NCBI RefSeq assembly: GCF_026262505.1
Contig: NC_067208.1
Span: 17,927,962-17,991,961, forward strand
DNA: 64,000 nt
Direction of reading: 5' to 3'
Source: Trichomonas vaginalis G3
Lineage: Eukaryota > Parabasalia > Trichomonadida > Trichomonadidae
Of this stretch, positions 10,273-20,371 are shown piece by piece. Each line of letters opens with the position of its first letter. Within the stretch, counting starts at the first letter, position 1. The translations under genes were made by a program, and so were the position numbers. The notes under the pieces were generated by a model. The model made no database searches. It had not been told where the DNA came from and saw only the letters and a program-made list of their open reading frames with translations.

Positions 10273-11508
10273 ATGTACAGAATAGATGTTTCAGATTTTT
10301 ATGACTTCCAAGCATTCAGAAATATGTGTCCATTTAGAGACTATAACAAAGCAGTCGAGAATTTGAAACGTTTAGTCATTTATGTCGACTCTGCCCCAGA
10401 ATGTTATGTCATGAAAGAATGGGATGTAGTCTTTAACAAACCTAAAGCGACAATAGTTTCAGAACAAGAATGTAAACAGAAACTTAAGAAAATAAAAGTC
10501 GTACAAGTTGGCATGAAGATGTTAGATGCTTGGGATATCTTATTGTCAAAGTTAGAAGATTTTTCAGTTCGAGGTATAAAGTTCTATACACCTTCTCCAA
10601 ACTTCTATTCTATCTTCACTGGATATAAATACGAACAAGTAGAATGGAAAGAAAATATTATAGAAGCTTGGTTAGACCATGTCAAAGAAATTATATGCAA
10701 TGGAAACGAAAAGGTTTATGAGTATATCTTATGTTGGTTTGCAAACATCTTACAACATCCAAGTGCTAAAAATGAAACTGCTCTCATTATAATTGGAAAA
10801 CAAGGAACAGGTAAGAACACATTCTTTACAGATATCTTATGCAAACTGTTAGAAGGTTATTCGAACCCTAATATGACAAACTTAGAAAACATCTGTGGCA
10901 AGTTTAACTCCTCAATAGAGAATATGAAACTTATAGTTTGCAATGAACTTCAAAGTATAGATACAACAAAAGTTTTGAACTCAGATGCTTTGAAGAGTCT
11001 TATAACAGACAAAGTTGGAGTTGTTGAAAGAAAGTATAAAGACCAAAGAGTTTGTGAAAATGTTGCAAACTTCATTATGGTTTCAAACAATGCTGTTCCG
11101 ATGAAGTTAGAAAGTTCTGACAGAAGATATGTAGTTGTCAGAACGTCAGATTCTCATATGCAAGATACAGAATATTTTGACGACTTAGCAGAAACTTTGA
11201 CATCTGACTTTTACAACCACTTGTTCTCATATTTCATGACATTAGATATTTCTAAGTTCAATCCAAGACAAATTCCACATACCGAAGAGAGACAAACATT
11301 GTTAGAAGCAAACAAGAGTGTATATGAACTGTTCATAGATGAAACTGACTTTGTGTCATTAGATGAAAAGTCTTTATATGATGAATATAAACAATATTGT
11401 CAAGAATATGGTTATATGGAAGCTTCTAAACGTACAGTCTTGGCAAATGTCAAATGTCTTTTAGACGTACAGAATGGTGTATATACAAAGAAAAATTTTT
11501 CTGAGTAA
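10273..11508 (+). CDS. SF3/D5-type replicative helicase of Maverick A
   Basis: The product has 411 residues. Walker A is IIIGKQGTGKNTF (about residues 175-187), Walker B is MKLIVCNEL, and the SF3 motif C/arginine region is FIMVSNNAVPM followed by SSDRRYVVV. The C-terminus resembles the small winged-helix tail of D5-like helicases. The enzyme would unwind DNA during replication of the element. It lacks the roughly 300-residue N-terminal region of its relative in element C (28305-30539), but the helicase cores are clearly homologous. It starts 31 nt after the minor capsid gene and 36 nt before the next gene, so it is part of a closely packed same-strand cluster. Confidence 0.85.
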   Translation: MYRIDVSDFYDFQAFRNMCPFRDYNKAVENLKRLVIYVDSAPECYVMKEWDVVFNKPKATIVSEQECKQKLKKIKVVQVGMKMLDAWDILLSKLEDFSVRGIKFYTPSPNFYSIFTGYKYEQVEWKENIIEAWLDHVKEIICNGNEKVYEYILCWFANILQHPSAKNETALIIIGKQGTGKNTFFTDILCKLLEGYSNPNMTNLENICGKFNSSIENMKLIVCNELQSIDTTKVLNSDALKSLITDKVGVVERKYKDQRVCENVANFIMVSNNAVPMKLESSDRRYVVVRTSDSHMQDTEYFDDLAETLTSDFYNHLFSYFMTLDISKFNPRQIPHTEERQTLLEANKSVYELFIDETDFVSLDEKSLYDEYKQYCQEYGYMEASKRTVLANVKCLLDVQNGVYTKKNFSE

Positions 11509-11543
11509 ATTTTAAAAAAATATTTTTTTATCCGATAGAAAAG

Positions 11544-11963
11544 ATGGCAAAATTCATCTCAGTAAACAAGTACATGTCAGGACTTAAAGAAGAACTAGAC
11601 CCATTCACATATTTGAATGTTTACTTCTACCATTTTGAAAAGTCTTCATTCAGCAAAGTTTGGAACATCGAACCAGTTAAGTTTGCTATTGTGACTAAAA
11701 ATGGTGCGAAATTTGAAGACTTAGACATAGAAGGTTTGTTAACAGTAAAAGAAAGTTTTGACAGAAGGTTCTCAAACCTTAAAGAAGGCAAAGCATACAA
11801 ACTTGTTATACCTTATGAACCAAAGAAGACAGACGACTATGAATATTATGAGTCTAAAGTTGTAGAAGTTCAAGGTAAATTGGGTAAAAAGATTTTAGAG
11901 TCTAAGCCAGTGTTTACTCCTAAAGAGGAAGAGAACATTGACATTGACCCAGAAATGTTCTAA
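11544..11963 (+). CDS. 139-aa hypothetical protein with acidic tail, next to helicase
   Basis: This intact 139-residue protein has a mixed alpha/beta globular body and a short acidic C-terminus (EENIDIDPEMF). Small size, an acidic tail and a place just behind a replicative helicase are typical of single-stranded DNA-binding proteins, but no OB-fold motif can be recognised by eye. The 157-aa protein at 56594-57067 in Maverick B has a comparable acidic tail (IDIDEGSEM) and may be its counterpart. Function is unassigned. Confidence 0.6.
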   Translation: MAKFISVNKYMSGLKEELDPFTYLNVYFYHFEKSSFSKVWNIEPVKFAIVTKNGAKFEDLDIEGLLTVKESFDRRFSNLKEGKAYKLVIPYEPKKTDDYEYYESKVVEVQGKLGKKILESKPVFTPKEEENIDIDPEMF

Positions 11964-11980
11964 AAAATAAAATTTTATTT

Positions 11981-12430
11981 TTACATGTCAAATTTCTTTT
12001 TCTCTGGAACTGGTTCAGGTTCTTTCTTCTCTTCTTCTTTTTTCTCTTTCTTTTCTTTCTTCTTCTTTTCTGGTGGTGAGACGTCAAATTTCTCAGAACC
12101 ATATTTATGTAAAAGTTCTTTGTCCTTTAATAGCTCATCTATTCTGTTTTCTATTTCATCTTCAAGAACAGCGCATGTGTCTTCTTTGCATTCTAAGAAC
12201 TTTTGTTGGACTTCATCTTTCCAATCGGCGTCATCTCTGTCAACAAGTCTGTCATTGACAAATTTTAAGACTGCTCTTTGTAATGTTTTATGGTTCTTGT
12301 CATATTCCCAGAAACAGAACTTTAGAACAAATTCACCTTTCTTGTTGACACAATGTAAGATTTTATGGTCGACAGAAGTTTTAGAGTCGAAAAGTTTGTC
12401 ACGGACATAGATAGCGAAATCGCTAGACAT
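11981..12430 (-). CDS. 149-aa hypothetical protein with Lys/Glu-rich tail
   Basis: The intact minus-strand gene converges on the 139-aa gene, with only 17 nt between the stops. The first 105 residues look globular and rich in Asp and Lys. The remainder is a long highly charged KKKEKKEKKEEEKK stretch with Pro. No family was recognised. It is divergent from the packaging ATPase gene, whose ATG at 12467 is 36 nt away, so the two probably share a promoter. Confidence 0.6.
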   Translation of the reverse strand: MSSDFAIYVRDKLFDSKTSVDHKILHCVNKKGEFVLKFCFWEYDKNHKTLQRAVLKFVNDRLVDRDDADWKDEVQQKFLECKEDTCAVLEDEIENRIDELLKDKELLHKYGSEKFDVSPPEKKKKEKKEKKEEEKKEPEPVPEKKKFDM

Positions 12431-12466
12431 TTTTTAAAAGATAAAAATTTTAATTTTTCTAAAAAT

Positions 12467-12597
12467 ATGTTAGAAAAAAAGTTTGCTGACATTGACAAAA
12501 AATTTGAGAATGTTTTAAATAAGAACAAGAGGAAGTTAGAAAATGCTCAGATAAAACCTATACATGACAAGTTCTTATTTGCTCAGAATGGTATAAC
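12467..12597 (+). pseudogene. packaging ATPase of Maverick A, 5' fragment cut by element C
   Basis: The first 43 or so codons of the ATPase gene, rich in Lys and Glu, run up to the insertion point of element C. The gene resumes at 33296 on the other side. The 5-bp direct repeat ATAAC (12593-12597 and 33296-33300) is the target duplication. With one copy of it and the element removed, the two parts are in the same frame. So this gene was intact before element C landed a few codons upstream of Walker A. Confidence 0.85.
12593..12597. repeat. target site duplication (left), ATAAC
   Basis: ATAAC directly precedes the AGTTAGTATAC terminus of element C. The same five bases follow the other terminus at 33296-33300. 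Mavericks are known to make 5-6 bp target duplications. Confidence 0.85.
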
Positions 12598-12790
12598 AGT
12601 TAGTATACAAGTCTTGGGTATGGTGGCACTGCGTTCCACCTTACCCAATACTTGTGAATTTGACACTTTACAAAACCGTTAACGTATATTTTACAACATG
12701 AACGCAAAAACTAACTTAACCTTAAATATTTACAAAGCCGCCAACAATTTCACCTCACTATCGTTCTCACTAACAACTTCACTAATGTTC
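12598..12790. repeat. left terminus of element C
   Basis: This terminal sequence begins AGTTAGTATACAAG. It contains a GGTGGCACTGCGTTCCACC hairpin about 30-50 nt from the end and is mirrored at 33103-33295. It shares GACACTTTAC, GTAACGTATATTTTACAAC-like and CTTAACCTTAAATATTTAC blocks with the start of Maverick B at about 47910-47990. Confidence 0.85.
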
Positions 12791-13075
12791 TCATAAATTT
12801 TCCTCAATATCTTCATCATCAGTGTTAACCCTATTGTAGTCATACTTGAAGCCATAAACTTTCTCTAACTTCTTAACGTACAATTTACATAACTTACCTT
12901 CGTCATCGTATGGTTTAATGATATAACTATTTCTATCTTTATAAACAGTCAATGAAAAGTCAACTGGTCTCGGATGTATTTGAAAGAACATGTTATGCTC
13001 AGGAAGGAAGAATAAATGTTTAAATGTATGTTTGTTATATGTTTTGATTTGTATGAGTTGCTTTTGTTCTGTCAT
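12791..13075 (-). CDS. 94-aa hypothetical protein, left arm
   Basis: This is the left-arm copy of the 94-aa gene found at 32818-33102 and 1208-1492. The start is the ATG giving MTEQKQ. It lies about 190 bp from the terminus of the element and is transcribed toward that terminus. The function is unknown. Confidence 0.65.
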   Translation of the reverse strand: MTEQKQLIQIKTYNKHTFKHLFFLPEHNMFFQIHPRPVDFSLTVYKDRNSYIIKPYDDEGKLCKLYVKKLEKVYGFKYDYNRVNTDDEDIEENL

Positions 13076-13173
13076 TACATCCAAATAAAATAAAAATAAT
13101 TTTAAAAAATAAAATAAAAATAAATGATCTCACCACCCTCACACGTATGAAAACATAGCACAAAAATAAATTT

Positions 13174-13209
13174 AGGTGAAGTGGTGAGATCTAACCTCTT
13201 TTTTCACCT
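13174..13209 (-). terminator. 36-nt AGATCT-centred hairpin, left arm
   Basis: This is the mirror copy of the element at 32683-32718. It has AGGTGAA/TTCACCT outer arms and begins 19 nt after the stop of the minus-strand 82-aa gene. Confidence 0.5.
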
Positions 13210-13228
13210 CATTTCTACCCTGTTGAAT

Positions 13229-13477
13229 TCATTGCTTTATAACTCTCTTCCTTGGTTTCTCCAACTCTTCTAACTTCTTCTTAAGTTCAGCAATGTTGTC
13301 CTCATGAAGTTTAATCTTTCTCAAAATTCCTTCTTTATCTAATGGTTGCTTTATCTTTCTAAACTGAACTCTACCATCCTTCATAGTATGAATGTAAAAA
13401 CCTTCTGGAATAGTTCCTGATTTAATGTATTCTACCAAAAACTTTTGTTTCATTGCTTCAGTGACTTTAGTCGTCAT
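13229..13477 (-). CDS. 82-aa basic protein, left arm
   Basis: This is the left-arm copy of the 82-aa gene (see 805-1053), intact, with SGTIPEG like the copy at the window start. Transcription runs toward the element end, in line with the 94-aa gene downstream. The GAGTAAAATG start context is the same in all copies. Confidence 0.7.
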   Translation of the reverse strand: MTTKVTEAMKQKFLVEYIKSGTIPEGFYIHTMKDGRVQFRKIKQPLDKEGILRKIKLHEDNIAELKKKLEELEKPRKRVIKQ

Positions 13478-14244
13478 TTTACTCTAAGGTGAAGCTAGCA
13501 CAGCGATAATGGATTTCATGACTTTTTAGTATTTCATGCAATCTTAACAGATAGCCTTACAAGTACTTCCAGTGTCCCTAGCTGTCCCTCCTTTTTATAT
13601 AACTCCATGACATTTATAATCTCGCGAAACTTAACAGGTAGCATAACAGATTAAAATCAGATGAGGTTTTGAACCAAAATTTCTAAGCAACGTTGTCAAG
13701 GATTTTGAGGAACTAGGGACAGAGTGTGGCAAAGTCCAAGATTTAATTTATCTTCATCTGTTTCATCAGCTATCTCATCTAATATGCCAATATTTTATTC
13801 ATAACTCGTGGCAAACTCACTAACTTTCATTATGTTCATCTGCATGCTTCATCTGATAGAAAGTATGACTTTCATTAACTCTGTGAGATAATGAAAACTA
13901 GGGACAGAGACCATGGCAAAGTTTATGATTTTCATTATTTCCGGAACTTAATGAAAACTACTAGGGACAGAGACCATGGCAAAGTTCATGATTTAATTTA
14001 TTCTCTCACTAACAACAAACACAAACTCCAACACTAACATCAAGTACTAACCTCAGCACAAATGACAAACACTAACAACAAACACAAACTCCAACACTAA
14101 CGACAAGTACTAACCTCAGCACAAATGACAAACGCTAACAACAAACACAAACTCCAACACTAACATCAAGTACTAACCTCAGCACAAATGACAAACACTA
14201 ACAACAAACACAAACTCCAACACTAACGACAAAAATAAATGTCC
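13478..14244. repeat. non-coding leader and 62-bp tandem repeats, left arm
   Basis: No gene is seen. From 13880 to 13990 lie copies of the CTAGGGACAGAGACCATGGC repeat. From about 13995 to 14235 lies a tandem repeat of about 62 bp with CACAAACTCCAACACTAAC and AGTACTAACCTCAGCAC, four copies. The right arm holds the same arrays at about 31665-31990. Confidence 0.75.
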
Positions 14245-14968
14245 TCACTTCTTAACAAAGTAATATGTGCTTCTTACAACCATAGCTCAAACGTTTCTTT
14301 TCAAACATCGATTGAAACTTATTTTGAGCCATTGGCTTTAGTCTCTTTTTCTTCAAATACGCCAAGAAATCTTCTTCACATCTTTTCACTTCATAGCCTT
14401 CTTTAAACTCCTCCTTGTTAAGTTCTATGAAATCCTTTATCTCATTCTTTGTTGCAATGGCTTCTTCACGAACGACATCGTGAACTATTTCAACACTGTT
14501 CTCATGAACGACCTCCTCACTGTTCTCATGAACTATTTCAACACTGTTCTCATGTATGACCTCCTTACTGTTCTCATGAACTATTTCAACACTGTTCTCA
14601 TGAACGACCTCCTCACTGTTCTCATGAACTATTTCAACACTGTTCTCATGTATGACCTCCTCACTGTTCTCATGAACTATTTCATCATTGTTCTCATGAA
14701 CGACCTCCTCACTGTTCTCATGAACTATTTCATCATTGTTCTCATGAACGACCTCCTCACTGTTCTCATGAACTATTTCACTGTTCTCATGAACGACCTC
14801 CTCACTGTTCTCATGAACTATTTCATCATTGTTCTCATGAACTATTTCATCACTGTTCTCATGTATGACCTCCTCACTGTTCTCATGAACTATTTCATCA
14901 CTGTTCTCATGTTGACCTCCTCACTGTTCTCATGTATGACCTCCTCACTGTTCTCATGAACTATTTCA
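14245..14968 (-). pseudogene. octapeptide-repeat protein tail, left arm
   Basis: This is the left-arm counterpart of 30527-31645. It has a non-repetitive C-terminal tail (14245 to about 14475) and about 20 copies of a 24-bp unit encoding [IV]VHENS[EDV]E. The right arm has about 36 copies. One junction has lost bases near 14917. As in the right arm, the repeat frame is offset from the helicase frame by a small deletion where they meet (14950-14970). Confidence 0.6.
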
Positions 14969-17193
14969 TTATTGCATGTATGACCTCCTTACTGTCTTTC
15001 ATAAGCGTTTCAAAGTCTCCTTTACTCATTACTTCAATCTCATGCTGTTCACAGTAGTACTTAAACTCACTGTATATGTCTTTGTTGTATGTTATATTGC
15101 TTCCCATGTACTCCATGAATTTTTCAAGCACTTCCTCATAATTCACTGTTTCTTTCTTTCCACGACCTTCTAATATCATACTTGCTTCGTAAATATAACT
15201 TCTTGCAGAACCGTCTCGCTTTCTACTTCTCTTCACAAATTCTCTCATCTTGCCACCAAATACATTTGAACTACATGCAAAGAATTCATTCTCCTTCGCA
15301 AATTCTTTATATCTTCTGTAGCACTCTGTACAATTCCATCCGGATACAAACTTTTCATAGAACTCCTCGTAAAACATTTGGTAAGGTGTTTTGTTCATTT
15401 CGATGAGTTCTTGTTTAGCCCTGGTGAATGGTATCTTCCTTACATCAAATTCACTTAAATCTTTCTCATGAAGTACGTCAGTAAGTTTGAATAAAACTCT
15501 TCATTAAAGCTTTCAATGAGATTTGAGAAATATTCGTAATTTCCTTTGTATCTGCTGCTTACGTCAATGACAACAAATCTTCTGTCGTCTTTGTCAATCT
15601 TTACTGAGTTGAAGTTGTTAGATATCATGATGATATTACAAACATTCTCTATCTTTCTTACTGGCTGACACTTCTGATTTAAGTCCAACTGAGTCTCTGT
15701 TACTATTGACTTTAGTGCGTCGTGGTTCATGACCTTAGACGTATCGCATGAGCTTAGTTCATTGCATACGATGAGCTTCATGTTCTCAATAGCAGCATTG
15801 AATCTACCAACCACATTCTCTATTGCCGTTATATTATTGTTGGCGTACTTGCTAATGAGCTCGCATAGAACATTACTAAGTACATTCTTACCAGTTCCTT
15901 GCTTTCCTATTAACAAAAGTACTGTTCCAGTCTTTCCACAAGGATTTTGAACGATGTAGGCGAACCAGTTCAAAACATACTCATAAAGCTCTTCATCCTC
16001 ATTACATATGACATCGTGAACATGTTTCAAATATCCTTCAATAACGTTCTCATCTACTTCATTCAGTACCTCATACTCATATCCTCTGAAATAGCTGTAA
16101 ATGTCATCTCTTTCGTCAAAGAATCTCATGCCTGACTTCATAAGATAGTTCTTGTTCTGACCCGCTTCATAAATCATCAGTGCGTTCACATCCTTCTCCT
16201 CAATACGTCCTACATAAATACTCTTCATGAGCTTATTGAATTCCTTGCTATCTACTGACACAAGTGTTGTTGTGTCTCGTATTCCATCATAATCTTTCAC
16301 TAGATATGTCATACGTGCTCCGTCAATAACACAACACATCTTCTTAAGTCATTTATAACACTAGCTATGTCAATACCTTCTTCACTCATGTACTTATTTT
16401 TCCTCAAGTCCTTTAGTGTGAAAGTGTCTCTAAGTTCTATTTCAAGCAATTCATTTACACATCCTTTGCAATACTTCTCTATAAAATATTTCTGTCGTTC
16501 TTTACTAAGTTTCTTAACAGCTCTGAAGAACCATGTGTTTTGACTCAAACATCCTTCACAACTTCTCTCATTCATTCCTAGTTCTTTCATGTCATTATCT
16601 TCAACCTCTATGGTCTCATTGACTAAGGTCAAAGGGTTCTTAGTCATTGCTGGTCTTATCTGAAACAATGTTTGTGCAACAGGTTTAACTAGTTCAGCAA
16701 CGTCCTTCCTTAATATGAATAGCTGTTTCCACTCATCTTTGCTAACAGTTCTTTCATAACCACTGACAGTAATGATTTCATTTGCTGACCTTAGACACTT
16801 ATGTTCTATCATTTGTATTGCTTTTGTGTAAGGCTTTCGTGAGCATAGGTTGTATATGTCATTCCTGCAATGTTCATTCATGCCAATAGTACTAAATCCT
16901 TTCTTTGCTGTTGAGTGCATAATATCCATTAGTTCCTGTGTTCGTATTGCTGTCTCATAAAATACAACAAGACCTTTGTCATCTATGACGTACTTACCGA
17001 AAACATTGCTTATATTCTTTAACCATGAAATAACATCCTCATTCATGCTGTCAAACATGAAGTAAGGTCTTACATACTCTTCACTTATAAGATACTCCAC
17101 AAAGTACTTGTTAAGCTCTATGTCCTCGTGAGCGATTTCATTAGGTTTGATATTAGTTCCTTTTGTCATTGCTGTCATGTACTTCACTCTCAT
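14961..17193 (-). pseudogene. primase/SF3-helicase-like protein, left arm, two frameshifts
   Basis: This copy of the 28305-30539 gene is broken by two one-base deletions relative to the right arm. One is near 16326, where TGTTGTCGTTATT has become TGTTGTGTTATT. The other is near 15465, where ATGAGGAAAG has become ATGAGAAAG. Walker A (GKQGTGKN), Walker B and the SF3 motifs remain readable in the middle segment (15455-16339). Otherwise the arms are almost identical at protein level. The deletions may be real decay or consensus errors. Confidence 0.75.
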
Positions 17194-17291
17194 AGTTCCT
17201 TTCAATAGCGTAAAAACTTCATTGTTTCATAACTGCTCTAAATTCTGTTCAAAATTCGTACAACATAACTTTTTAACATTAGTGAAAGAAC

Positions 17292-17994
17292 ATGAGCGAA
17301 ACAACAACATCTAACATTACAGAAGAAGTCAATGACAATGCCGATGAAAACATTACAGAAGGAGCTAGTGAAAATATTGACGAGTTCAGTGAGGAAGAAG
17401 ATATTGAGGACGTCAATGAGAACGTTAGTGGGGAACAAACTCAATGGGAAACATTGAGAAATCATGAAGATTATGAGATTTGTACGACATATCCTTTTAC
17501 TATTCGTCGAAAGAAAAACAAACATATTAAGAGTGAATGCTTAAATAATCATGGTTATATTGAGCTTAGTTTAAACAACAAAACCATTTAAAGCATAGAA
17601 TTATTGCAGAACAGTGGATTGAAAATCCAAACAATTTGAAAGAAATAGACCATATAAATCATGATAGAACGGACAACAGAATCTCAAACCTTCGTTGGTG
17701 TTCTAAATCTGAAAACAATAGAAATAAAAGCAAGTATGGCGATATAGTTTATGAGTTCGTTGATGAAATATCTGACGAAGCTGTTGAAATAACAGATTAT
17801 GGTAAGCATTCGTTTGAGTTCTACTATATGTTGAGAATGAGGACGCATTCTATTATTATACAGGTCTTAACTATCGAAAACTTCATATAAACTTTACAAA
17901 AACAGGTGCTGCTTATGTTTGTATGATAGATACAGAAAACAAGAGAGTAATCTTATGCATAAACAAATTCAAACGCTTGTACGGCTTCATGTAG
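17292..17994 (+). pseudogene. NUMOD4/HNH endonuclease, left arm, two frameshifts
   Basis: This copy of the 27500-28204 gene has one-base deletions near 17590 (AAACGCATTT to AAACCATTT) and near 17826 (CTATTATGTT to CTATATGTT). The N-terminal acidic repeats, the NUMOD4-like segment and the HNH signature (DHINHDRTDNRISNLRW) are all visible but in different frames. It is divergent from the helicase, with about 100 bp between them. Confidence 0.75.
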
Positions 17995-18176
17995 GACAAA
18001 CATTATTTTTCAACACTAACGCCAACACGTAGGACAAACATTCATGACTAACATTACTGTATAACATAAATGTTTTGTCATGACCTCATCGTAAATGTTT
18101 TGTCATGATTTCATCGTAAATGTTTTGTCAAGACTTTTTCATCGTAATGAGCGTAAATGATCCAAAAATATATTTT

Positions 18177-18211
18177 AGGTGAAGAGGTGAGATCTCACCT
18201 CTTTTTCACCT
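18177..18211. repeat. AGATCT-centred hairpin, GGTGAA type
   Basis: AGGTGAAGAGGTGAGATCTC and its near-complement form an almost perfect palindrome of 35 nt. It follows the CCAAAAATA-type leader and is followed by extra half-arms (TTTTCTCACCTCATGAATTT). Confidence 0.6.
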
Positions 18212-18586
18212 CTTTTCTCACCTCATGAATTTTCATGACTTCTTCATCGTACATGTTTTGTCAAGACTTCTTCATCGTATATGTTTTGTCAAGACTTCTT
18301 CGTATATGTTTTGTCATGATTTAATCGTATATGTTTTGTCATGATTTAATCGTATATGTTTTGTCATGACCTCATCGTAAATGTTTTGTCATGATTTCAT
18401 CGTAAATGTTTTGTCATGATTTAATCGTATATGTTTTGTCATGATTTAATCGTATATGTTTTGTCATGACTTCTTCGTAATGAACGTACATGTTTTGTCA
18501 AGACTTCTTCGTATATGTTTTTGTCATGACTTCTTCGTATATGTTTTGTCATGATTTAATCGTATATGTTTTGTGAAGAATATAAC

Positions 18587-18613
18587 AACCGCCTGAATTC
18601 AGACGGTTGCTTT
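18587..18613. repeat. EcoRI-centred stem-loop CAACCG...CGGTTG
   Basis: CAACCGCCTGAATTC pairs with GAATTCAGACGGTTG around a GAATTC centre, followed by a T-run. It marks the start of each KilA-N fragment unit (also at about 26885, 60705, 61715 and 62725). It looks like a terminator or a recombination-prone palindrome. Its function is unknown. Confidence 0.55.
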
Positions 18614-18903
18614 TTATACAAAATTCACACAGGAAAATTCTTGAGTTTTGGTTGAAAGAATACGGTCAAGCCAAAAGTGGCTCGACCTCAAAACAAACAT
18701 TTTATGAGCTTACTAAGGCATTTATGAATGAATTCAAAGGTATTTGCATACATCCTGACCTCGTTTATTTTGTTGCTGAATGGTGCTCTGTAAAGTATGC
18801 ATTTTATGTCAAAGATATTATGGACTCCATAGATAAGAAAGTTCATGAGAAGTTAGATGAAGAAGAACTCGAAGATACAGTAGAGAATGCAAAACATTTT
18901 TGA
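18607..18903 (+). pseudogene. KilA-N domain fragment, left arm
   Basis: The open frame of about 98 codons encodes the C-terminal half of a KilA-N-type domain, with GICIHPDLVYFVAEWCSVKY and a following acidic helix. KilA-N domains are viral DNA-binding modules. The frame has no early ATG: it opens at a TTG inside the preceding stem-loop, and the first in-frame ATG is at 18724. It ends at a perfect 26-bp palindrome centred on AGATCT (18902-18927). A shortened second copy follows at about 18935-19035. It is most likely a gene fragment carried in the repeat unit. Confidence 0.6.
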
Positions 18904-19345
18904 CGAAGTGAAGATCTTCACTTCGTCAAAATGTGATGCAAAAACAAGCATTTTATGAGCTTACTAAGGCATTTATGAATGAATTCAAAGGTATTTGCAT
19001 ACATCCTGACCTCGTTCATTTTGTTGTTGAATTCAGCAAAAATAATGTTTAGGGTAGATGGTTTTTAGGTGTCACTACGTCACCATGTCACCAGGTTAAT
19101 TAACTTCTCTTAAAATTACTGACAACATGACATTTAGACAACAGTCCAGGAAATAAACTTCTTCGTAAATGTTTTGCCATGATTTCTTCGTAAATGTTTT
19201 GTCATGATTTCTTCGTATATGTTTTGTCATGATTTAATCGTATATGTTTTTGTCAAGACTTCTTCATCGTAATGAGCGTATATGTTTTGTCAAACATGAA
19301 CGTAAATGTTTTGTCATGATTTAATCGTAATGAGTGTAAATGATT

Positions 19346-19448
19346 TCATATAATTGCTTACCTCGGAAAACCGAGAGAAGAGATTCCATATGAAAATCGC
19401 AAGAATTTGGCTCCTGGTTTGAAATATTATTATGTTCATAGACTTCAT
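19346..19448 (+). pseudogene. KilA-N gene fragment (middle part), left arm
   Basis: The stretch encodes AYLGKPREEIPYENRKNLAP and onward to YYYVHRLH, matching the middle of the KilA-N protein of Maverick B (57358-58203; SLGKPREEIPYENRKNLAP). It is flanked on both sides by the short TTTTGTCATGA repeats and is too short to be a gene. Confidence 0.7.
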
Positions 19449-19710
19449 CGTATATGTTTTGTCAAACATGAGCGTATATGTTTTGTCATGATTTCATCGT
19501 AAATGTTTTGTCATGATTTAATCGTATATGTTTTGTCATGATGATTTCATCGAAACTAAACGTATATGTTTTGTCATGATTTCATCGTACATGTTTTGTC
19601 ATGATTTCATCGTATATGTTTTGTCATGACTTCTTCATCGTAATGAGTGTAAATGAACCAAAAATAATGTTTACGTTCATGTTTGACAACAACACAGGAG
19701 GAAGGCAGTT

Positions 19711-20170
19711 ATGAATTATTTTTGAAGAACTGAAGGGGTCACCAGGTCACCAGGTCACCAGGTCATTTAACTTCTCTGAAAAAGTGTGACAACATGACAT
19801 TTTGACAACATCATGGGTTATTCGATAATTAATTATTTTTGAAGAACTGAAGGGGTCACCAGGTCACCAGGTCACCAGGTCATTTAACTTCTCTGAAAAA
19901 GTGTGACAACATGACATTTTGACAACATCATGGGTTATTCGATAATTAATTATTTTTGAAGAACTGAAGGGGTCACCAGGTCACCAGGTCACCAGGTCAT
20001 TTAACTTCTCTGAAAAAATGTGACAACATGACATTTTGACAACAACACAGGAGGAAGGCAGTTATGACTTATTTTTGAAGAACTGAGGGTGCTACCATGT
20101 TACCATGTGCTACCAGGTTAATGAACTTCTCTGAAAAAATGAGACAACATGACATTTTGACAACAACACA
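19711..20170. repeat. 117-bp tandem repeats with GGTCACCAGG runs, left arm
   Basis: Three units of about 117 bp contain GGTCACCAGGTCACCAGG, then TTTAACTTCTCTGAAAAA, GACAACATGACATTTTGAC and a TTATTTTTGAAGAACTGAA joint. A fourth, divergent unit follows to about 20170. The mirror copy is at about 25290-25750. A related single unit with GTCACTACGTCACCATGTCA is found in each 1-kb unit after the gap. Confidence 0.75.
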
Positions 20171-20335
20171 GGAAATAAACTTCATCGTATATGTTTTGTC
20201 ATGATTTCTTCATCGTATATGTTTTGTCATGATTTCATCGAAACTAAACGTATATGTTTTGTCAAGACTTCTTCGTATATGTTTTGTCATGACTTCTTCA
20301 TCGTAATGAACGTAAATGACCCAAAAATAATGTTT

Positions 20336-20371
20336 AGGGTAGATGGTTAGATCTAACCTCATTTCTACCCT
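20336..20371. repeat. AGATCT-centred hairpin, GGGTAGA type
   Basis: The outer arms AGGGTAGA and TCTACCCT surround GGTTAGATCTAACC. The element is 36 nt long. Further copies of this type in the left arm lie at 20979-21014 and 21317-21352. Confidence 0.6.

Noticed and set aside
11985-12410. Ser/Phe-rich open frame opposite the 149-aa gene
   Set aside because: It is a shadow of the Lys/Glu-rich tail on the other strand.
14480-14959. Long open frame of MNYFNTVLMNDLLTV-type repeats on the strand opposite the octapeptide array (also 30443-31408)
   Set aside because: It is a by-product of a 24-bp repeat with no stops in several frames. The other strand gives a charged, helicase-linked protein ending in a unique conserved tail, which is the better reading.
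18607-18903. A 98-aa protein-coding gene beginning MLFIQNSHRK (and its copies at 26591, 60725, 61735 and 62742)
   Set aside because: The first codon is a TTG inside a stem-loop. The first in-frame ATG comes 39 codons later, and the sequence matches only half a KilA-N domain. It was kept as a gene fragment.
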